A DNA stretch of 64,000 bases from Natronococcus sp. A-GB7 (GCF_029688865.1 NZ_JARUKV010000007.1:62001-126000), one strand, 5' to 3'. Numbered from the stretch's first letter, positions 34,945-44,561 are shown. Numbers and translations are program-made. Notes: generated from the letters alone by a model not told the origin.

Positions 34945-36363
34945 ATGAGCACGGTCGGCTCGGAAGGGAAGGTCGGTCGCTTCTTTACCCAGTTAGGTGA
35001 CGTCGCGAGCAGGCTGATCAAGCGGTACCTGCCCGACGCCTTCATTTTCGCGTTGCTGTTGACGCTGCTGACGATGGTCATCGCGGTGGTCGTCACCGAC
35101 GAGGGACCCGCCAGCGTTGCGACCCACTGGGGTGAGGGGTTCTGGGAGGTCATCACGTTCTCGACGCAGGCCACGCTCGCCCTGCTGACGGGGTGGGCGC
35201 TGGCCGACTCCCCGCCGATCAAGCGGGGGCTGCGCCGGATCGCCTCGATCCCGGACAGTCAGACCCAGGCGATCTTCGTGGTCGCGATCTGTGGCCAACT
35301 TCTGGGGCTGTTCCACTGGGGGGTCGTCCTGATCGCCGGCGCGATCCTGGCCCGGGAGGTCGGGATCGCGATGGCCGAGAAGGACATCAAGGTACACTAC
35401 CCGCTGCTGGTCGCTGCCGCCTACGCAGGGCTGTTGCCCTGGCACCAGGGCCTCTCGGGCGCCGCGCTGTTGCTCGTCGCGACCGACGGTCACTTCGCCG
35501 AGGAGACGATGGGGGTCATTCCGGTCTCGGAGACGATCTTCCACCCGATCAACCTCGTGATGATCGCCGCCGTCGTCGCGGTCGTCGTCGTCCTCATGCC
35601 GCTGATGGCGCCCGACCGGGAGAACGTCACGACCGTCCCCGAACAGAAGTTGCGGGCCGCCCGAGGAGAGGGCGCACAGGGCGGCGACGTCGGCGAGCGC
35701 CCCCACCGACTACGGGACTCGCGGCTCAAGGCGGCCGTGCTCGATAGCACGCTGGTCTGTGTCGGCGTCGGCGTCGCCATCTGGGCCTACCTCCTCTACC
35801 TGTTCTCGACCCAGCCGTTCATGGACGTCCTCGACATCAACGTCCTCATCACGGCGATGTTCGGGCTGGGCTTTCTGGCACACATGTCGTTGCGGAGCTA
35901 CATCGACGTCTTCCACGAGGCGATCCGCGGAGCCAGCCAGATCATCATTCAGTTCCAGTTCTACGGCGGAATCATGGGGATCATGGTGTTCTCGGGGCTG
36001 GTCGAACTGATCGCGACCACGGCAGCCCAGTACGCCACCGACACGACCTGGTACGCGCTCGTGTTCGTCTCCGGCGGGATCGTCAACTTCTTCGTCCCCT
36101 CCGGCGGCGGCCAGTGGGTCGTCATGGGCGAGATCTACGCCTCCGCGACCCAGTCGATCGAGGGGACCGAGATGAACCACATGATGATCGCGTTCGCGAT
36201 GGGCGACCAGTGGACGAACATGATCCAGCCGTTCTGGGCGATCCCGGTGCTCGGTATCGCCGGGCTCACGATCCGTGACATGATGGGGTACGTCGCCGTG
36301 TTGTTCGTCTTCTCGGGGGTCGTGATGGGAACCGGCGCGCTCATGATCGGGGTGCTCGGGTGA
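34945..36363 (+). CDS. AtoE-family short-chain fatty acid transporter
   Basis: A 472-residue membrane carrier. This family (AtoE, TIGR00366-type) imports short-chain fatty acids such as butyrate or acetoacetate. About 12 hydrophobic helices are visible, with the conserved NFFVPSGGGQWVVMGEIY block (about 372-390) and FHWGVVLIAGAILAREV. The next gene starts as this one stops (overlap of four bases), so they are co-translated. A beta-oxidation partner is not next door. Confidence 0.88.
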   Translation: MSTVGSEGKVGRFFTQLGDVASRLIKRYLPDAFIFALLLTLLTMVIAVVVTDEGPASVATHWGEGFWEVITFSTQATLALLTGWALADSPPIKRGLRRIASIPDSQTQAIFVVAICGQLLGLFHWGVVLIAGAILAREVGIAMAEKDIKVHYPLLVAAAYAGLLPWHQGLSGAALLLVATDGHFAEETMGVIPVSETIFHPINLVMIAAVVAVVVVLMPLMAPDRENVTTVPEQKLRAARGEGAQGGDVGERPHRLRDSRLKAAVLDSTLVCVGVGVAIWAYLLYLFSTQPFMDVLDINVLITAMFGLGFLAHMSLRSYIDVFHEAIRGASQIIIQFQFYGGIMGIMVFSGLVELIATTAAQYATDTTWYALVFVSGGIVNFFVPSGGGQWVVMGEIYASATQSIEGTEMNHMMIAFAMGDQWTNMIQPFWAIPVLGIAGLTIRDMMGYVAVLFVFSGVVMGTGALMIGVLG

Positions 36364-37793
36364 TCCCGATGGCGGGAGAACCAACCTCGGCGGAGAACGA
36401 ACTGCCCGCGGACGGCGCCGACGCTGCCGACACTGACCGCGAAACCGAGGCCGACCTCCGGACCGCGTTCGTTCCGACGTTCGGAAAGTACTTCCCCGAG
36501 TCGCTGGTCGGCGCGCTGTTGCTCGCCATCCTCGCGATCGTCGCAACCGTCCCCGAACTCGAGCCGACGACCCAGCTCGAGCTGCTCGGCGGCGGATTCT
36601 ACGTCTACGATCTGTTCGCGTTGCACATGCTGTTGCTCCTCTACTGGATCCTCAGCGCCTCGGCCGTCGAATCGCCGCGGGTCGGCGCCGCCTTCGACCG
36701 CCTCGCGGCCCTGCTGCCGACGAGCCAAACTGGCGTGATCTACGCGACAGGGGTCACTTCGCTCGCGCTCGGCTGGTTCAACTGGGCGCTCGGCCTGATC
36801 GGCGGCATCCTGCTGGGCCAGCGGCTCTGTCAGCGCGCCCGCGAGAACGGCACCGCGGTTCACTACCCGTCGGTCCTGACGGGCGGGCTGCTGGCGCTCG
36901 TCGTGGCCAACCAGGGGCCCTCGAGCCCCGGCGCCCTGATCGCGGCCGACGACACCGGGCTGGCGAACGTCATGGTCGACGACGTCGGGACGGTCGGGAT
37001 GAGCGAGTTCCTCCTCCACCCGGCGAACGTCGCCCCGACGCTGCTGCTCGTGCTGACGTTGCCGCTCCTGTTAGTGTGGCTGGCGCCCGACGACGACGGC
37101 GAGATCGAACCGCTCGAGGACCGGGATCGTATCCTCGAGGGCTCGATCGCCGAGACCCTCGACCACTACGCGCCCGTTCGCGATCCCGTCGACTGGGAGC
37201 CCGGGGACCGCCTCGAGAACGCCGAATCGCTCACCTGGATCGTCGTCGCGATCGGCGTCGCCTCGCTGGGGTGGCACTTCGGTACCGGCGGCGCGCTGAC
37301 CCTGCCCTGGCTGGCGTTCGGCCTGGTCGTGGTCGGACTCGCCGTGCAGGGGCCGCCGATGGCGTTCCGCGAAAAAACCGAGGACGCGACGCGGTGGGCC
37401 AACCACATGGCGATCCCGTTCCTGCTGTACGCCGCGACGTTCGCGCTGTTGACGGAGGCGGAGCTGTACGCCCCGCTGGGCGACGCGCTGGCGGCGACCG
37501 GGCTGCCGTACGTCGGCTCCTACGTCGCCGCGTTCGCGCTCGGCCTGCTGGTGCCCGACCCCGGTTCGCTCTGGCTGCTCCAGGGACCCGCGGTGGCGGC
37601 CGCGGGAATCGAGCAGGTCCCCGCGCTGGTGGCGACGATGTACGGCGCCGGCGTCTCGAACCTCTGGCTCGCGTTTCTCTTTGCCAGCGTGCTCTCGATC
37701 TACGGCTTCGACTGGCGGGAGTTCGCGACCTACGCCGCCATCGTCACGCTGTACGTCTCGGCCGTCGTGCTGGGACTGCTGCTCGTGTTCTGA
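36360..37793 (+). CDS. Second AtoE-type transporter, divergent paralogue
   Basis: A 477-residue carrier of the same family as its neighbour, with an acidic 30-residue leader. The region GWFNWALGLIGGILLGQRL resembles the AtoE core. The Gly-rich substrate block is replaced by LLVPDPGSLWLLQGPAVAA, so the two proteins have diverged. The start is a GTG at 36360 overlapping the previous stop; an ATG at 36369 is nearby. The tandem order suggests two-component or alternative-substrate transport. Confidence 0.8.
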   Translation: MIPMAGEPTSAENELPADGADAADTDRETEADLRTAFVPTFGKYFPESLVGALLLAILAIVATVPELEPTTQLELLGGGFYVYDLFALHMLLLLYWILSASAVESPRVGAAFDRLAALLPTSQTGVIYATGVTSLALGWFNWALGLIGGILLGQRLCQRARENGTAVHYPSVLTGGLLALVVANQGPSSPGALIAADDTGLANVMVDDVGTVGMSEFLLHPANVAPTLLLVLTLPLLLVWLAPDDDGEIEPLEDRDRILEGSIAETLDHYAPVRDPVDWEPGDRLENAESLTWIVVAIGVASLGWHFGTGGALTLPWLAFGLVVVGLAVQGPPMAFREKTEDATRWANHMAIPFLLYAATFALLTEAELYAPLGDALAATGLPYVGSYVAAFALGLLVPDPGSLWLLQGPAVAAAGIEQVPALVATMYGAGVSNLWLAFLFASVLSIYGFDWREFATYAAIVTLYVSAVVLGLLLVF

Positions 37794-37842
37794 CCCGGAG
37801 CGGTTCGTAACTCCTTATCACCGGGGAGCTCAACGGGAGCGT

Positions 37843-38802
37843 ATGACACGCGACATCCTGGTCGCCGGCGAGACGCTGATCGACTTCCTGCCCGAGCATC
37901 CGGGGCCGATCTCGAGCGTCGAGCGCTTCGACCGACGGCCCGGCGGCGCGCCCGCCAACGTCGCCGTCGCCCTCGAGCGCCTCGAGCGGACGCCGCTGTT
38001 CTGGACCCGCGTCGGCGAGGACCCGTTCGGCCGCTACCTCGTCGAGACCCTCGCAGATCACGGACTACCCGATCGGTTCGTCGAGCGCGATCCCGCGGCC
38101 CAGACGACGCTCGCCTTCGTCACCCACGACGAGACCGGCGACCGGGAGTTCTCGTTCTACCGCGACGACACCGCCGACACCCGCATGGAGCCCGGTCGGA
38201 TCGACGACGCGGTACTCGAGGAGCTCGAGTGGGTCCATGCGGGCGGGGTCGCGCTCTCGGCGGGCTCCTCGCGGGAGGCGACGCTCGACCTGCTCGAGCG
38301 GGCCGGGAGCCTCGACTGTACGGTCTCGTTCGATCCCAACGCCAGACCGGAGCTGTGGCCCGACGACGACGAGTTTCGCGAGGTCGTTCGCGAGGCGCTG
38401 GCCCACGTCGACGTACTGAAGGCCGCCGAGGAGGAGCTCGAGGCGCTCGGATTCGCGGGAGCGGGCGTCGATGAGATGGCCCGGGATGCCCTCTCCCTCG
38501 AGGCGGGACCGTCGACGGTCCTCGCGACGCGGGGCGGGGAGGGCGCGCTCGCCGTCGCCGACGAGGACGCGCCGTGGGCCGGAACTGCCAGCCACCCCGG
38601 GTACGATGCCGACGTCGTCGACACGACGGGGGCGGGCGACGCCTTCGTCGCCGGCGCGATCGCGTCGCTCTCGGACGGAGACGATCTCGAGGAGATGCTC
38701 GCGTTCGCCAACGCCGTCGGTGCGACCGCGACGACGGCCGCGGGTGCGATGACGGCGCTGCCGGATCGCGAGGCGGTTCGGGCGATCAGAGACGCCGAGT
38801 AG
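37843..38802 (+). CDS. PfkB-family carbohydrate kinase (fructokinase-like)
   Basis: A 319-residue sugar kinase. The N-terminal GGAPANVAVALERLERTPLFWTRVG and the C-terminal anion-hole and base motif DTTGAGDAF (260-268, catalytic Asp266) define the family. Length and motifs are most like fructokinases. It phosphorylates a sugar with ATP; fructose, ribose or 2-keto-3-deoxygluconate are possibilities. It follows the transporter pair by 49 bases. Confidence 0.88.
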   Translation: MTRDILVAGETLIDFLPEHPGPISSVERFDRRPGGAPANVAVALERLERTPLFWTRVGEDPFGRYLVETLADHGLPDRFVERDPAAQTTLAFVTHDETGDREFSFYRDDTADTRMEPGRIDDAVLEELEWVHAGGVALSAGSSREATLDLLERAGSLDCTVSFDPNARPELWPDDDEFREVVREALAHVDVLKAAEEELEALGFAGAGVDEMARDALSLEAGPSTVLATRGGEGALAVADEDAPWAGTASHPGYDADVVDTTGAGDAFVAGAIASLSDGDDLEEMLAFANAVGATATTAAGAMTALPDREAVRAIRDAE

Positions 38803-38804
38803 CG

Positions 38805-39626
38805 CTACTGCTCCCGGTCGAACGTAAACAGGCGGACGTTACAGTCCGGGCAGTACAGCTTCTCCGACGGCAGCGAGCCGATCGGCGTCACCTCGCCACA
38901 GCAGGCCGCCTGCGTGATCTCCAGGGCCCCCTCACAGAGCGGACACGTCTCGAGCAGCGAGCGCAGCGGTCGGCCGGCCGCGCGCCGGATCGCGGGGTCG
39001 TCGACCCGCGACTCGAGGGCGCGTGCGGCGCCGAGCTCGGCGACCGCGATCTCCCGGCGGAGGGTGACGATCCCGCCGGCCTCGCCCTGCAGGACGAGGT
39101 AGGACCGTCCGAAGCTGCTACCGACCCACACGTCGGTTTCGGGCGCGGTGTGTCGGTCGGCGAGCCGGGCGAGTGACTCGAGGTCGTCGTCGCGAAGCGA
39201 CCGCATTTCCTCGCGCCAGGCCGATCTGAACGCTGGGTCGAGACGGAGTTCCTCGCCGTCGGGGACGACGACGTCCGCCTCGACCAGCGCGGCGAGAACC
39301 GTCTCGCCGGAGACCGCGTCGTCGTCGACCCCGTCGCCGTCGGCAGCTCCCGAGAGCGAGCCGGGTTCGTCGACGTCGTGGGGATCCAGCGAGAGGGCGC
39401 CCGCGAGCTGCGGCGCGAAGCGGGGCGTGTACGGGACGACGTAGCCCCGAAGCCCGATCGAAGCGATTCCGGCGATCCCGACCGCGGCAGCCAGTCGGCG
39501 GCGGCGGGCCAGAGCGAGCGCGGTGGCGGCGACCGCGACCAGTGCACCGTTGGTGATCGTACAGGGCCAACACCGGTTCGAGCCGGTGTACTCGGGTCGC
39601 CGAATCCGCTCGAGGAGAGAGGTCAT
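38805..39626 (-). CDS. Haloarchaeal membrane-linked protein with C-terminal zinc finger
   Basis: A 273-residue protein starting at the ATG at 39626 (MTSLLERIRRPEYTGSNRCWPCT). Two N-terminal hydrophobic segments (about 24-65) are followed by an acidic domain. A C-terminal four-cysteine module, CPLCEGAL, CCGE and CPDCNVRL, probably binds zinc. No known function. It is convergent with the PfkB gene by two bases and divergent from the TrmB-type gene. Confidence 0.72.
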   Translation of the reverse strand: MTSLLERIRRPEYTGSNRCWPCTITNGALVAVAATALALARRRRLAAAVGIAGIASIGLRGYVVPYTPRFAPQLAGALSLDPHDVDEPGSLSGAADGDGVDDDAVSGETVLAALVEADVVVPDGEELRLDPAFRSAWREEMRSLRDDDLESLARLADRHTAPETDVWVGSSFGRSYLVLQGEAGGIVTLRREIAVAELGAARALESRVDDPAIRRAAGRPLRSLLETCPLCEGALEITQAACCGEVTPIGSLPSEKLYCPDCNVRLFTFDREQ

Positions 39627-39689
39627 ACGCTCGCGTTCCGACCGGATCGCCTTCAGTGTAGCGACAACGAGAGTCTTTTTACAATTACT

Positions 39690-39715
39690 GTTGTATATCG
39701 CTGGTATGCGACAAC
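39690..39715. promoter_or_regulatory. Inverted repeat at the TrmB-gene leader
   Basis: GTTGT (39690-39694) and ACAAC (39711-39715) form an inverted repeat around TGTATATC, the likely TATA box. A third copy, ACAAC, is at 39664-39668. The TrmB-type start codon is 122 bases downstream, so either the message has a long leader or a GTG at 39726 is the true start. The repeats are a candidate autoregulatory operator. Confidence 0.4.
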
Positions 39716-39836
39716 TGGTCACACGGTGTGGGGGACGTACTCGGCGGGGTGGTTCGGTCGATCGCTTGCGGACGGGTCGGCGCGGTCTCTCGCTCGCTCG
39801 CTCCGCTCGGCGGTCGACTCCCCCGGTGATCGCGGG

Positions 39837-40913
39837 ATGAACCCCGACGAGCTCGTGGCGACCCTCGAGGAGGCGGGACTCTCACCGTATCAGGCCGACG
39901 CCTTCGTGACCCTGCTCGAGCGTGGCTCGGCGTCCGCGACCGACATCGCGCAGGCGAGTTCGGTGCCGGATCCGCGGATCTACGACGTGCTGCGGGGGCT
40001 CGAAGAGCGCGGCTACGTCGAAACGTACGAACAGGAGAGCCTTCAGGCGCGGGCGCGTGACCCAACGGAGGTCCTCGGGGACCTTCGGTCGCGGGCGACC
40101 CGTCTCGAGAGCGCGGCCGACGAGATCGAAACCCGATGGACCCGTCCTGACATCGAGGACCACGCCGTCAGCATCGTCAAACGATTCGACACCGTCCTCG
40201 CCAGGGCGAACGAACTCGTCCGGTCGGCCGACCACCAGGTGCAGATCGGGCTCACTCCCGCCCAGTTCGACGCGCTCGAGGAGGCTCTCGAGGCCGCCCG
40301 CGAGAACGGTGCCGACGTCAAGGTGTGTCTGTTCCCGGAAACGGCCGAGGAGTCGTCGCTGCCGTCGACAGAACGCCTCGCCAGGACGTGTACCGAAGCC
40401 CGGCACCGTCGGATACCCGCACCGTTCGTGGCGCTCGTCGATCGATCCTGGACGTGTTTCGCCCCGAACAGACACTCGGCGAACGAGTACGGCGTTCTCG
40501 TCAACGACCGTACCCACACGTACGTCTTCTACTGGTACTTCAGCACCTGCCTCTGGGACGTCTACGACCCCGTCTACTCGGCCCGGGACGATCGACCCTC
40601 GACCACGTACGTCGACATCCGCGAGTGTCTGCGTCGGATCGAACCGCTACTCGAGGACGGTGGCCGCGTCGAGGCCACCGTCGAGGGGTTCGAAACGGAC
40701 ACCGGCCGCGAAACCACCGTTTCCGGCACGATCACCGACGTCACCTACACCGGAACGTCCGGCGGCGACGGGGGATCGGTACCGATCACGCAGTTCGCGG
40801 GGAAAGCCGCTTTCACGCTCGAGAGCGAGAACGAGACCTACACCGTCGGCGGCTGGGGAGCGATAGTCGAGGACGTCGAAGCGGTCCGAATCGCGATCGA
40901 CTCGTCGGCGTGA
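39837..40913 (+). CDS. TrmB-family sugar-sensing transcription regulator
   Basis: A 358-residue regulator. An N-terminal winged-helix domain (about 1-80, ATDIAQASSVPDPRIYDVLRGLEERGYV) is followed by a linker helix. A C-terminal sugar-binding half contains FVALVDRSWTCFAPNRHS and a final beta domain, as in TrmB. TrmB proteins repress or activate sugar uptake and central metabolism and release DNA on binding sugar. It is just upstream of a sugar ABC transporter in the same direction, so it probably controls it. The ATG at 39837 begins MNPDELVATLE. Confidence 0.88.
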   Translation: MNPDELVATLEEAGLSPYQADAFVTLLERGSASATDIAQASSVPDPRIYDVLRGLEERGYVETYEQESLQARARDPTEVLGDLRSRATRLESAADEIETRWTRPDIEDHAVSIVKRFDTVLARANELVRSADHQVQIGLTPAQFDALEEALEAARENGADVKVCLFPETAEESSLPSTERLARTCTEARHRRIPAPFVALVDRSWTCFAPNRHSANEYGVLVNDRTHTYVFYWYFSTCLWDVYDPVYSARDDRPSTTYVDIRECLRRIEPLLEDGGRVEATVEGFETDTGRETTVSGTITDVTYTGTSGGDGGSVPITQFAGKAAFTLESENETYTVGGWGAIVEDVEAVRIAIDSSA

Positions 40914-41008
40914 TCGCGACCGCCCCGGTCGATCGCCGGCATTGCGGCGGTTCGAGGACCGATTCGGCCTTGTTCCTTGGTGTGGCCGAGAGAAGTTAAC
41001 TACAGCCG

Positions 41009-41041
41009 TTGTACTAACCCAGCAATTATAAATAGGTACAA
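41009..41041 (+). promoter_or_regulatory. ABC-operon promoter with TTGTAC/GTACAA inverted repeat
   Basis: TTGTAC (41009-41014) and its reverse complement GTACAA (41036-41041) flank a TATA box, TTATAAAT (41026-41033), which is 25-32 bases before the ATG at 41058. The position blocks or guides transcription factor B, so it is a strong operator candidate for the adjacent TrmB-type regulator. Confidence 0.6.
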
Positions 41042-41057
41042 TTCAATATTCTCGTTC

Positions 41058-42536
41058 ATGAGTGGTAGATATTCACGGGGGAGTACCGAATCCGAATCCA
41101 GCGTCTCGCGGCGGACGTTCGTCGCCGCGGCCGGTGCAACCGGCGCGACGGTCAGCCTCGCCGGCTGTATCTACGGCGACGGTGACGACGGCGACGGCGA
41201 CGTCGTCATCGCGATGGGATCGACGACTATCGAGGACGTCGAGGACGGGATGCCGGAGCTGCTCTACGAGAACGGACTCGACGAGGACATCGAGATCAGC
41301 TTCAGCTCCCAGTCGGACGACACTGGCGACCAGCGGGACACCTACTCGCAGCTGATCGAGGCCGGTGAGTCCGAGCCGGACCTCATGATGTGTGACACCG
41401 GCTGGACGAACGTCCTCATCGAGAACGGCTACCTCGCGAACCTCTCGGAGGAGCTCGACGACGAGACGCTGAGTCTAATCGACGAGGAGTACTTCGAGGC
41501 GTTCGTCGACACCGCCCGGGACCCCGAGAGCGACGACCTCATGGCACTGCCGTTGTTCCCGGACTACGGCTGCATGTACTACAACAAGGAGTACGCGCGC
41601 GAGGCCGGCTACGACGACGACGACTTCGACGAGTGGGCGACCGAGCCGATGAGCTGGGAAGAGTGGGCCGAGCTGACCGAGGAGATGCTCGAGGCCTCCG
41701 ACGCCGAGGCCGGACTGGCGACCCAGTTCGACATCTACGAGGGGACTTCCTGCTGTAGCTTCAACGAGGTCATGACCTCATGGGGCGGCGCGTACTTCGG
41801 CGGTGAGGATAACCTCGGCGGCCCCGTCGGCGACCGACCCGTCACCGTCGACGAGGAAGAGTTCATCGACGCGCTCGCGATGATGCGGACGTTCGTCTCC
41901 GACGAGCAGGACGACGATACCCTCGACGAGTTCCCGACCGGGATCGCCCCGACGGACATCACGTCCTGGGACGAGGAGGGCGCCCGCGAGCCGTTCTCCT
42001 CGGGACAGACCGCGATGCTACGCAACTGGCCCTACATCGTCCCCACAACGCTCGACGGCGACGACTACCCGTTCGAGGACGAGGACGACCTCGGCGCGAT
42101 GCCGGTCCCCTATGCGGTCGAGGAGGGCGAGGCCGCCCAGCCCGGCGCCGGCGGCACCGCGTCCGCACAGGGTGGCTGGCACATCGGCCTCAACCCGAAC
42201 TCCGAACGCACGGAGGAGGCGGTGCAGGTCATGCAGGCGATGACGGAGGACGACTTCAATCTCGGGATGCTCGAGATCGTCGCCTGGCTGCCGCCCAAGC
42301 CCGAGCTCTTCGAGGACGAGGAAGCGACCGACCCCGACGACGTCGGTCCGATCGGCCACTACATGGAGACGCTACGCGTGGCCGGCGAGAACGCGATGCC
42401 CCGGCCCGTCACCGAGCAGTGGCCGTCCCAGGCCGAGATCATCGCCGAACAGGTCAACCAGGCCGTCGCCGGGGATCAGAGTCCCGCGGACACCGCGGCC
42501 GACCTTCAGGAAGCGCTCGAAGATAGCGAGTCGTAA
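41058..42536 (+). CDS. Sugar ABC transporter solute-binding lipoprotein
   Basis: A 492-residue exported binding protein (CUT1 type). The leader has SRRTFVAAAGATGATVS then a lipobox LAGC, so it is Tat-exported and lipid-anchored. The mature protein is highly acidic, with the LPLFPDYGCMYYNKEYAREAG substrate-lobe pattern of extracellular family 1 proteins. It is first in the operon with two permeases (42539, 43560) and an ATPase (44562). Substrate probably an oligo- or monosaccharide; the sequence does not decide. Confidence 0.92.
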   Translation: MSGRYSRGSTESESSVSRRTFVAAAGATGATVSLAGCIYGDGDDGDGDVVIAMGSTTIEDVEDGMPELLYENGLDEDIEISFSSQSDDTGDQRDTYSQLIEAGESEPDLMMCDTGWTNVLIENGYLANLSEELDDETLSLIDEEYFEAFVDTARDPESDDLMALPLFPDYGCMYYNKEYAREAGYDDDDFDEWATEPMSWEEWAELTEEMLEASDAEAGLATQFDIYEGTSCCSFNEVMTSWGGAYFGGEDNLGGPVGDRPVTVDEEEFIDALAMMRTFVSDEQDDDTLDEFPTGIAPTDITSWDEEGAREPFSSGQTAMLRNWPYIVPTTLDGDDYPFEDEDDLGAMPVPYAVEEGEAAQPGAGGTASAQGGWHIGLNPNSERTEEAVQVMQAMTEDDFNLGMLEIVAWLPPKPELFEDEEATDPDDVGPIGHYMETLRVAGENAMPRPVTEQWPSQAEIIAEQVNQAVAGDQSPADTAADLQEALEDSES

Positions 42537-42538
42537 GG

Positions 42539-43558
42539 ATGAGCACCGAACAAGAACCGGACACCGCAACCCAAGAATCACAGCGCTCGGGGCCGCTGGT
42601 AGCGGTCACGCGGTGGCTGGAAAACCTCGGCGAAACCGCCTTCGCCTACCTGCTGTTGACGCCCGTCTTCGTCATCCTGGGGGCGATCGCGCTCTACCCG
42701 CTGTTGCGGACGCTCGAGCTGTCGATGTACATCAACGTTCTGGGCACCGGCGACCCGGAGTTCGTTGGACTCCAGAACTACATCGATATGTTCACCGGCG
42801 CCCGCGACCCCGACTTCCCTGGATCGACGACGTTCCTGCCCGACATCGCGACGAGTTCGAGTTTTCCGTTCGTCCACGTCGGAGGCTGGTTCCGTAGCGC
42901 CCTGGTCGTCACGCTCGTCTTTACCGTCGTGAGCGTCTTCTTCGAGACGCTCATCGGATTCGGGCAGGCGCTGATTCTCGACCAGGAGTTCCGCGGTCGG
43001 CGTCTCGTCCGCGTCGCGATCATCATCCCGTGGGCCGTCCCGCTCGTCATCCAGGGGATGATCTTCTACCTGATGTTCCACCCGAGCACCGGGTTCCTCA
43101 CGGAGTATCTGGCGAACCTCGGGCTTCTCGCGCCGACGAACACGCTCAACGATCCGTTGAGCGCCCTGATCATCGTTACCGTCGCCGACATCTGGAAGAC
43201 GACGGCGTTTATGGCCCTGCTGATCCTCGCCGGGCTCCAGAGCGTCGACCGCAGCCTCTACGACGTCGCGAAGGTCGCCGGCGCGAGCCGCTGGCAGCAG
43301 TTCAAGCTGATCACGCTGCCGCTGGTCCTGCCGGCCGTCGCTATCGCCGTGCTGTTCCGGACGATCGACGCAATGCGCGTGTACGGCCTGATCGACATCG
43401 CCTCGAGCTGTACGGTCGTCCCGTCACTGTCGTGTATGGTCGTCGAGACGTTCAACACGAACCGCGGACTCGCATCCGCGATCGCGTTCGTGACGGCGGG
43501 GATCATCGGCATCCTCGCAATGGTCGTGATCTACAGACAGTACAAGGAGGGATTCTGA
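42539..43558 (+). CDS. Sugar ABC transporter permease 1 (CUT1, MalF-like)
   Basis: A 339-residue permease with six core helices and an N-terminal helix. The EAA loop is DVAKVAGASRWQQFKLITLPLVLPAVAIAV (about 242-271), which docks the ATPase. It starts three bases after the stop of the binding protein and ends two bases before the second permease. Confidence 0.92.
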   Translation: MSTEQEPDTATQESQRSGPLVAVTRWLENLGETAFAYLLLTPVFVILGAIALYPLLRTLELSMYINVLGTGDPEFVGLQNYIDMFTGARDPDFPGSTTFLPDIATSSSFPFVHVGGWFRSALVVTLVFTVVSVFFETLIGFGQALILDQEFRGRRLVRVAIIIPWAVPLVIQGMIFYLMFHPSTGFLTEYLANLGLLAPTNTLNDPLSALIIVTVADIWKTTAFMALLILAGLQSVDRSLYDVAKVAGASRWQQFKLITLPLVLPAVAIAVLFRTIDAMRVYGLIDIASSCTVVPSLSCMVVETFNTNRGLASAIAFVTAGIIGILAMVVIYRQYKEGF

Positions 43559-43559
43559 T

Positions 43560-44558
43560 ATGGCTACGACAACTGAACAACAGTCTGACTCCTCGGACTC
43601 CGAGAACGGCATTCTCGCGCAGTGGACCCAGGGCGTCATCGGAGACGACGAGAAGCGCAGCCGCCTCTACCGGGCGCTGTTTTACGTCGCGTGTGGCTTC
43701 TTCCTCGTGACGACGCTGTTCCCGTTCTACTGGCTCCTGGTGCTTGCGCTGACGCCTAACAGCCAGATCCTCACGGGTGACTGGTCGCTTCCGGTTATCG
43801 GGCTCGAGTTCCCCCATCCACAGGGGTTCAACCCGCAGGCGTTCGTCGAGGTGTTCCAGCAGATTCCGTTCCACCTCTACGTGTTCAACAGCTTCGTGCT
43901 CGCGACGATCACGACCATTATCGTGTTGCTGGTCGCGAGCCTCGCGGGGTACGTCTTCGGGCGACTCGAGTTCCCCGGGAAGGGACCGCTCATGCTCGCC
44001 GTGTTGATGGTGTCGTACTTCCCGCCGGCGGCGTTTCTGATCCCGCTGTTCGACGCGTTCCTCGGGAACGCCGTCGTGATCCCGTTCCTCGGGATCGAGC
44101 TGTTCCAGCCGCCGCGGCTGGTGAACACGCCGGGGTCGATGATCCTGCCCTTCAGCGCGCTGTTCATGCCGCTGGCGATCTTCATCCTTACGACGTTCTA
44201 CGCCCAGATTCCCGACGGGCTCGAGGACGCCGCACGGGTCGAAGGGACGACCCGGCTGGGCGCGCTGTTCCGGGTCATCATGCCCCTGTCGGCACCGGGG
44301 GTCGCGACGGCGGCCGTGTTGACGTTCATCGCGGTCTACAACGAGTACTTCTTCAGCTCGATCATGGCCCTGGAGAACGTCCCCGAGAACTGGTCGCCGC
44401 TCGTCGGTGGGATCCTGAGCTACCAGGACCAGTACACGACCGACTTCAATCTCATGGCAGCCGCGAGCATCGTCGGGGTCATCCCGATCCTGATCCTCGT
44501 GGTCGTCGCACAGGAACGAATCGTTAGCGGACTAACTGCGGGAGGACTCAAGGAGTAA
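43560..44558 (+). CDS. Sugar ABC transporter permease 2 (CUT1, MalG-like)
   Basis: A 332-residue permease. The EAA loop is EDAARVEGTTRLGALFRVIMPLSAPGVATAAVL (about 222-254), and the C-terminal helix is VGVIPILILVVVAQERIVSGLTAGGLKE, typical of MalG-like proteins. It pairs with the preceding permease to form the transmembrane channel. Confidence 0.92.
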   Translation: MATTTEQQSDSSDSENGILAQWTQGVIGDDEKRSRLYRALFYVACGFFLVTTLFPFYWLLVLALTPNSQILTGDWSLPVIGLEFPHPQGFNPQAFVEVFQQIPFHLYVFNSFVLATITTIIVLLVASLAGYVFGRLEFPGKGPLMLAVLMVSYFPPAAFLIPLFDAFLGNAVVIPFLGIELFQPPRLVNTPGSMILPFSALFMPLAIFILTTFYAQIPDGLEDAARVEGTTRLGALFRVIMPLSAPGVATAAVLTFIAVYNEYFFSSIMALENVPENWSPLVGGILSYQDQYTTDFNLMAAASIVGVIPILILVVVAQERIVSGLTAGGLKE

Positions 44559-44561
44559 CCT

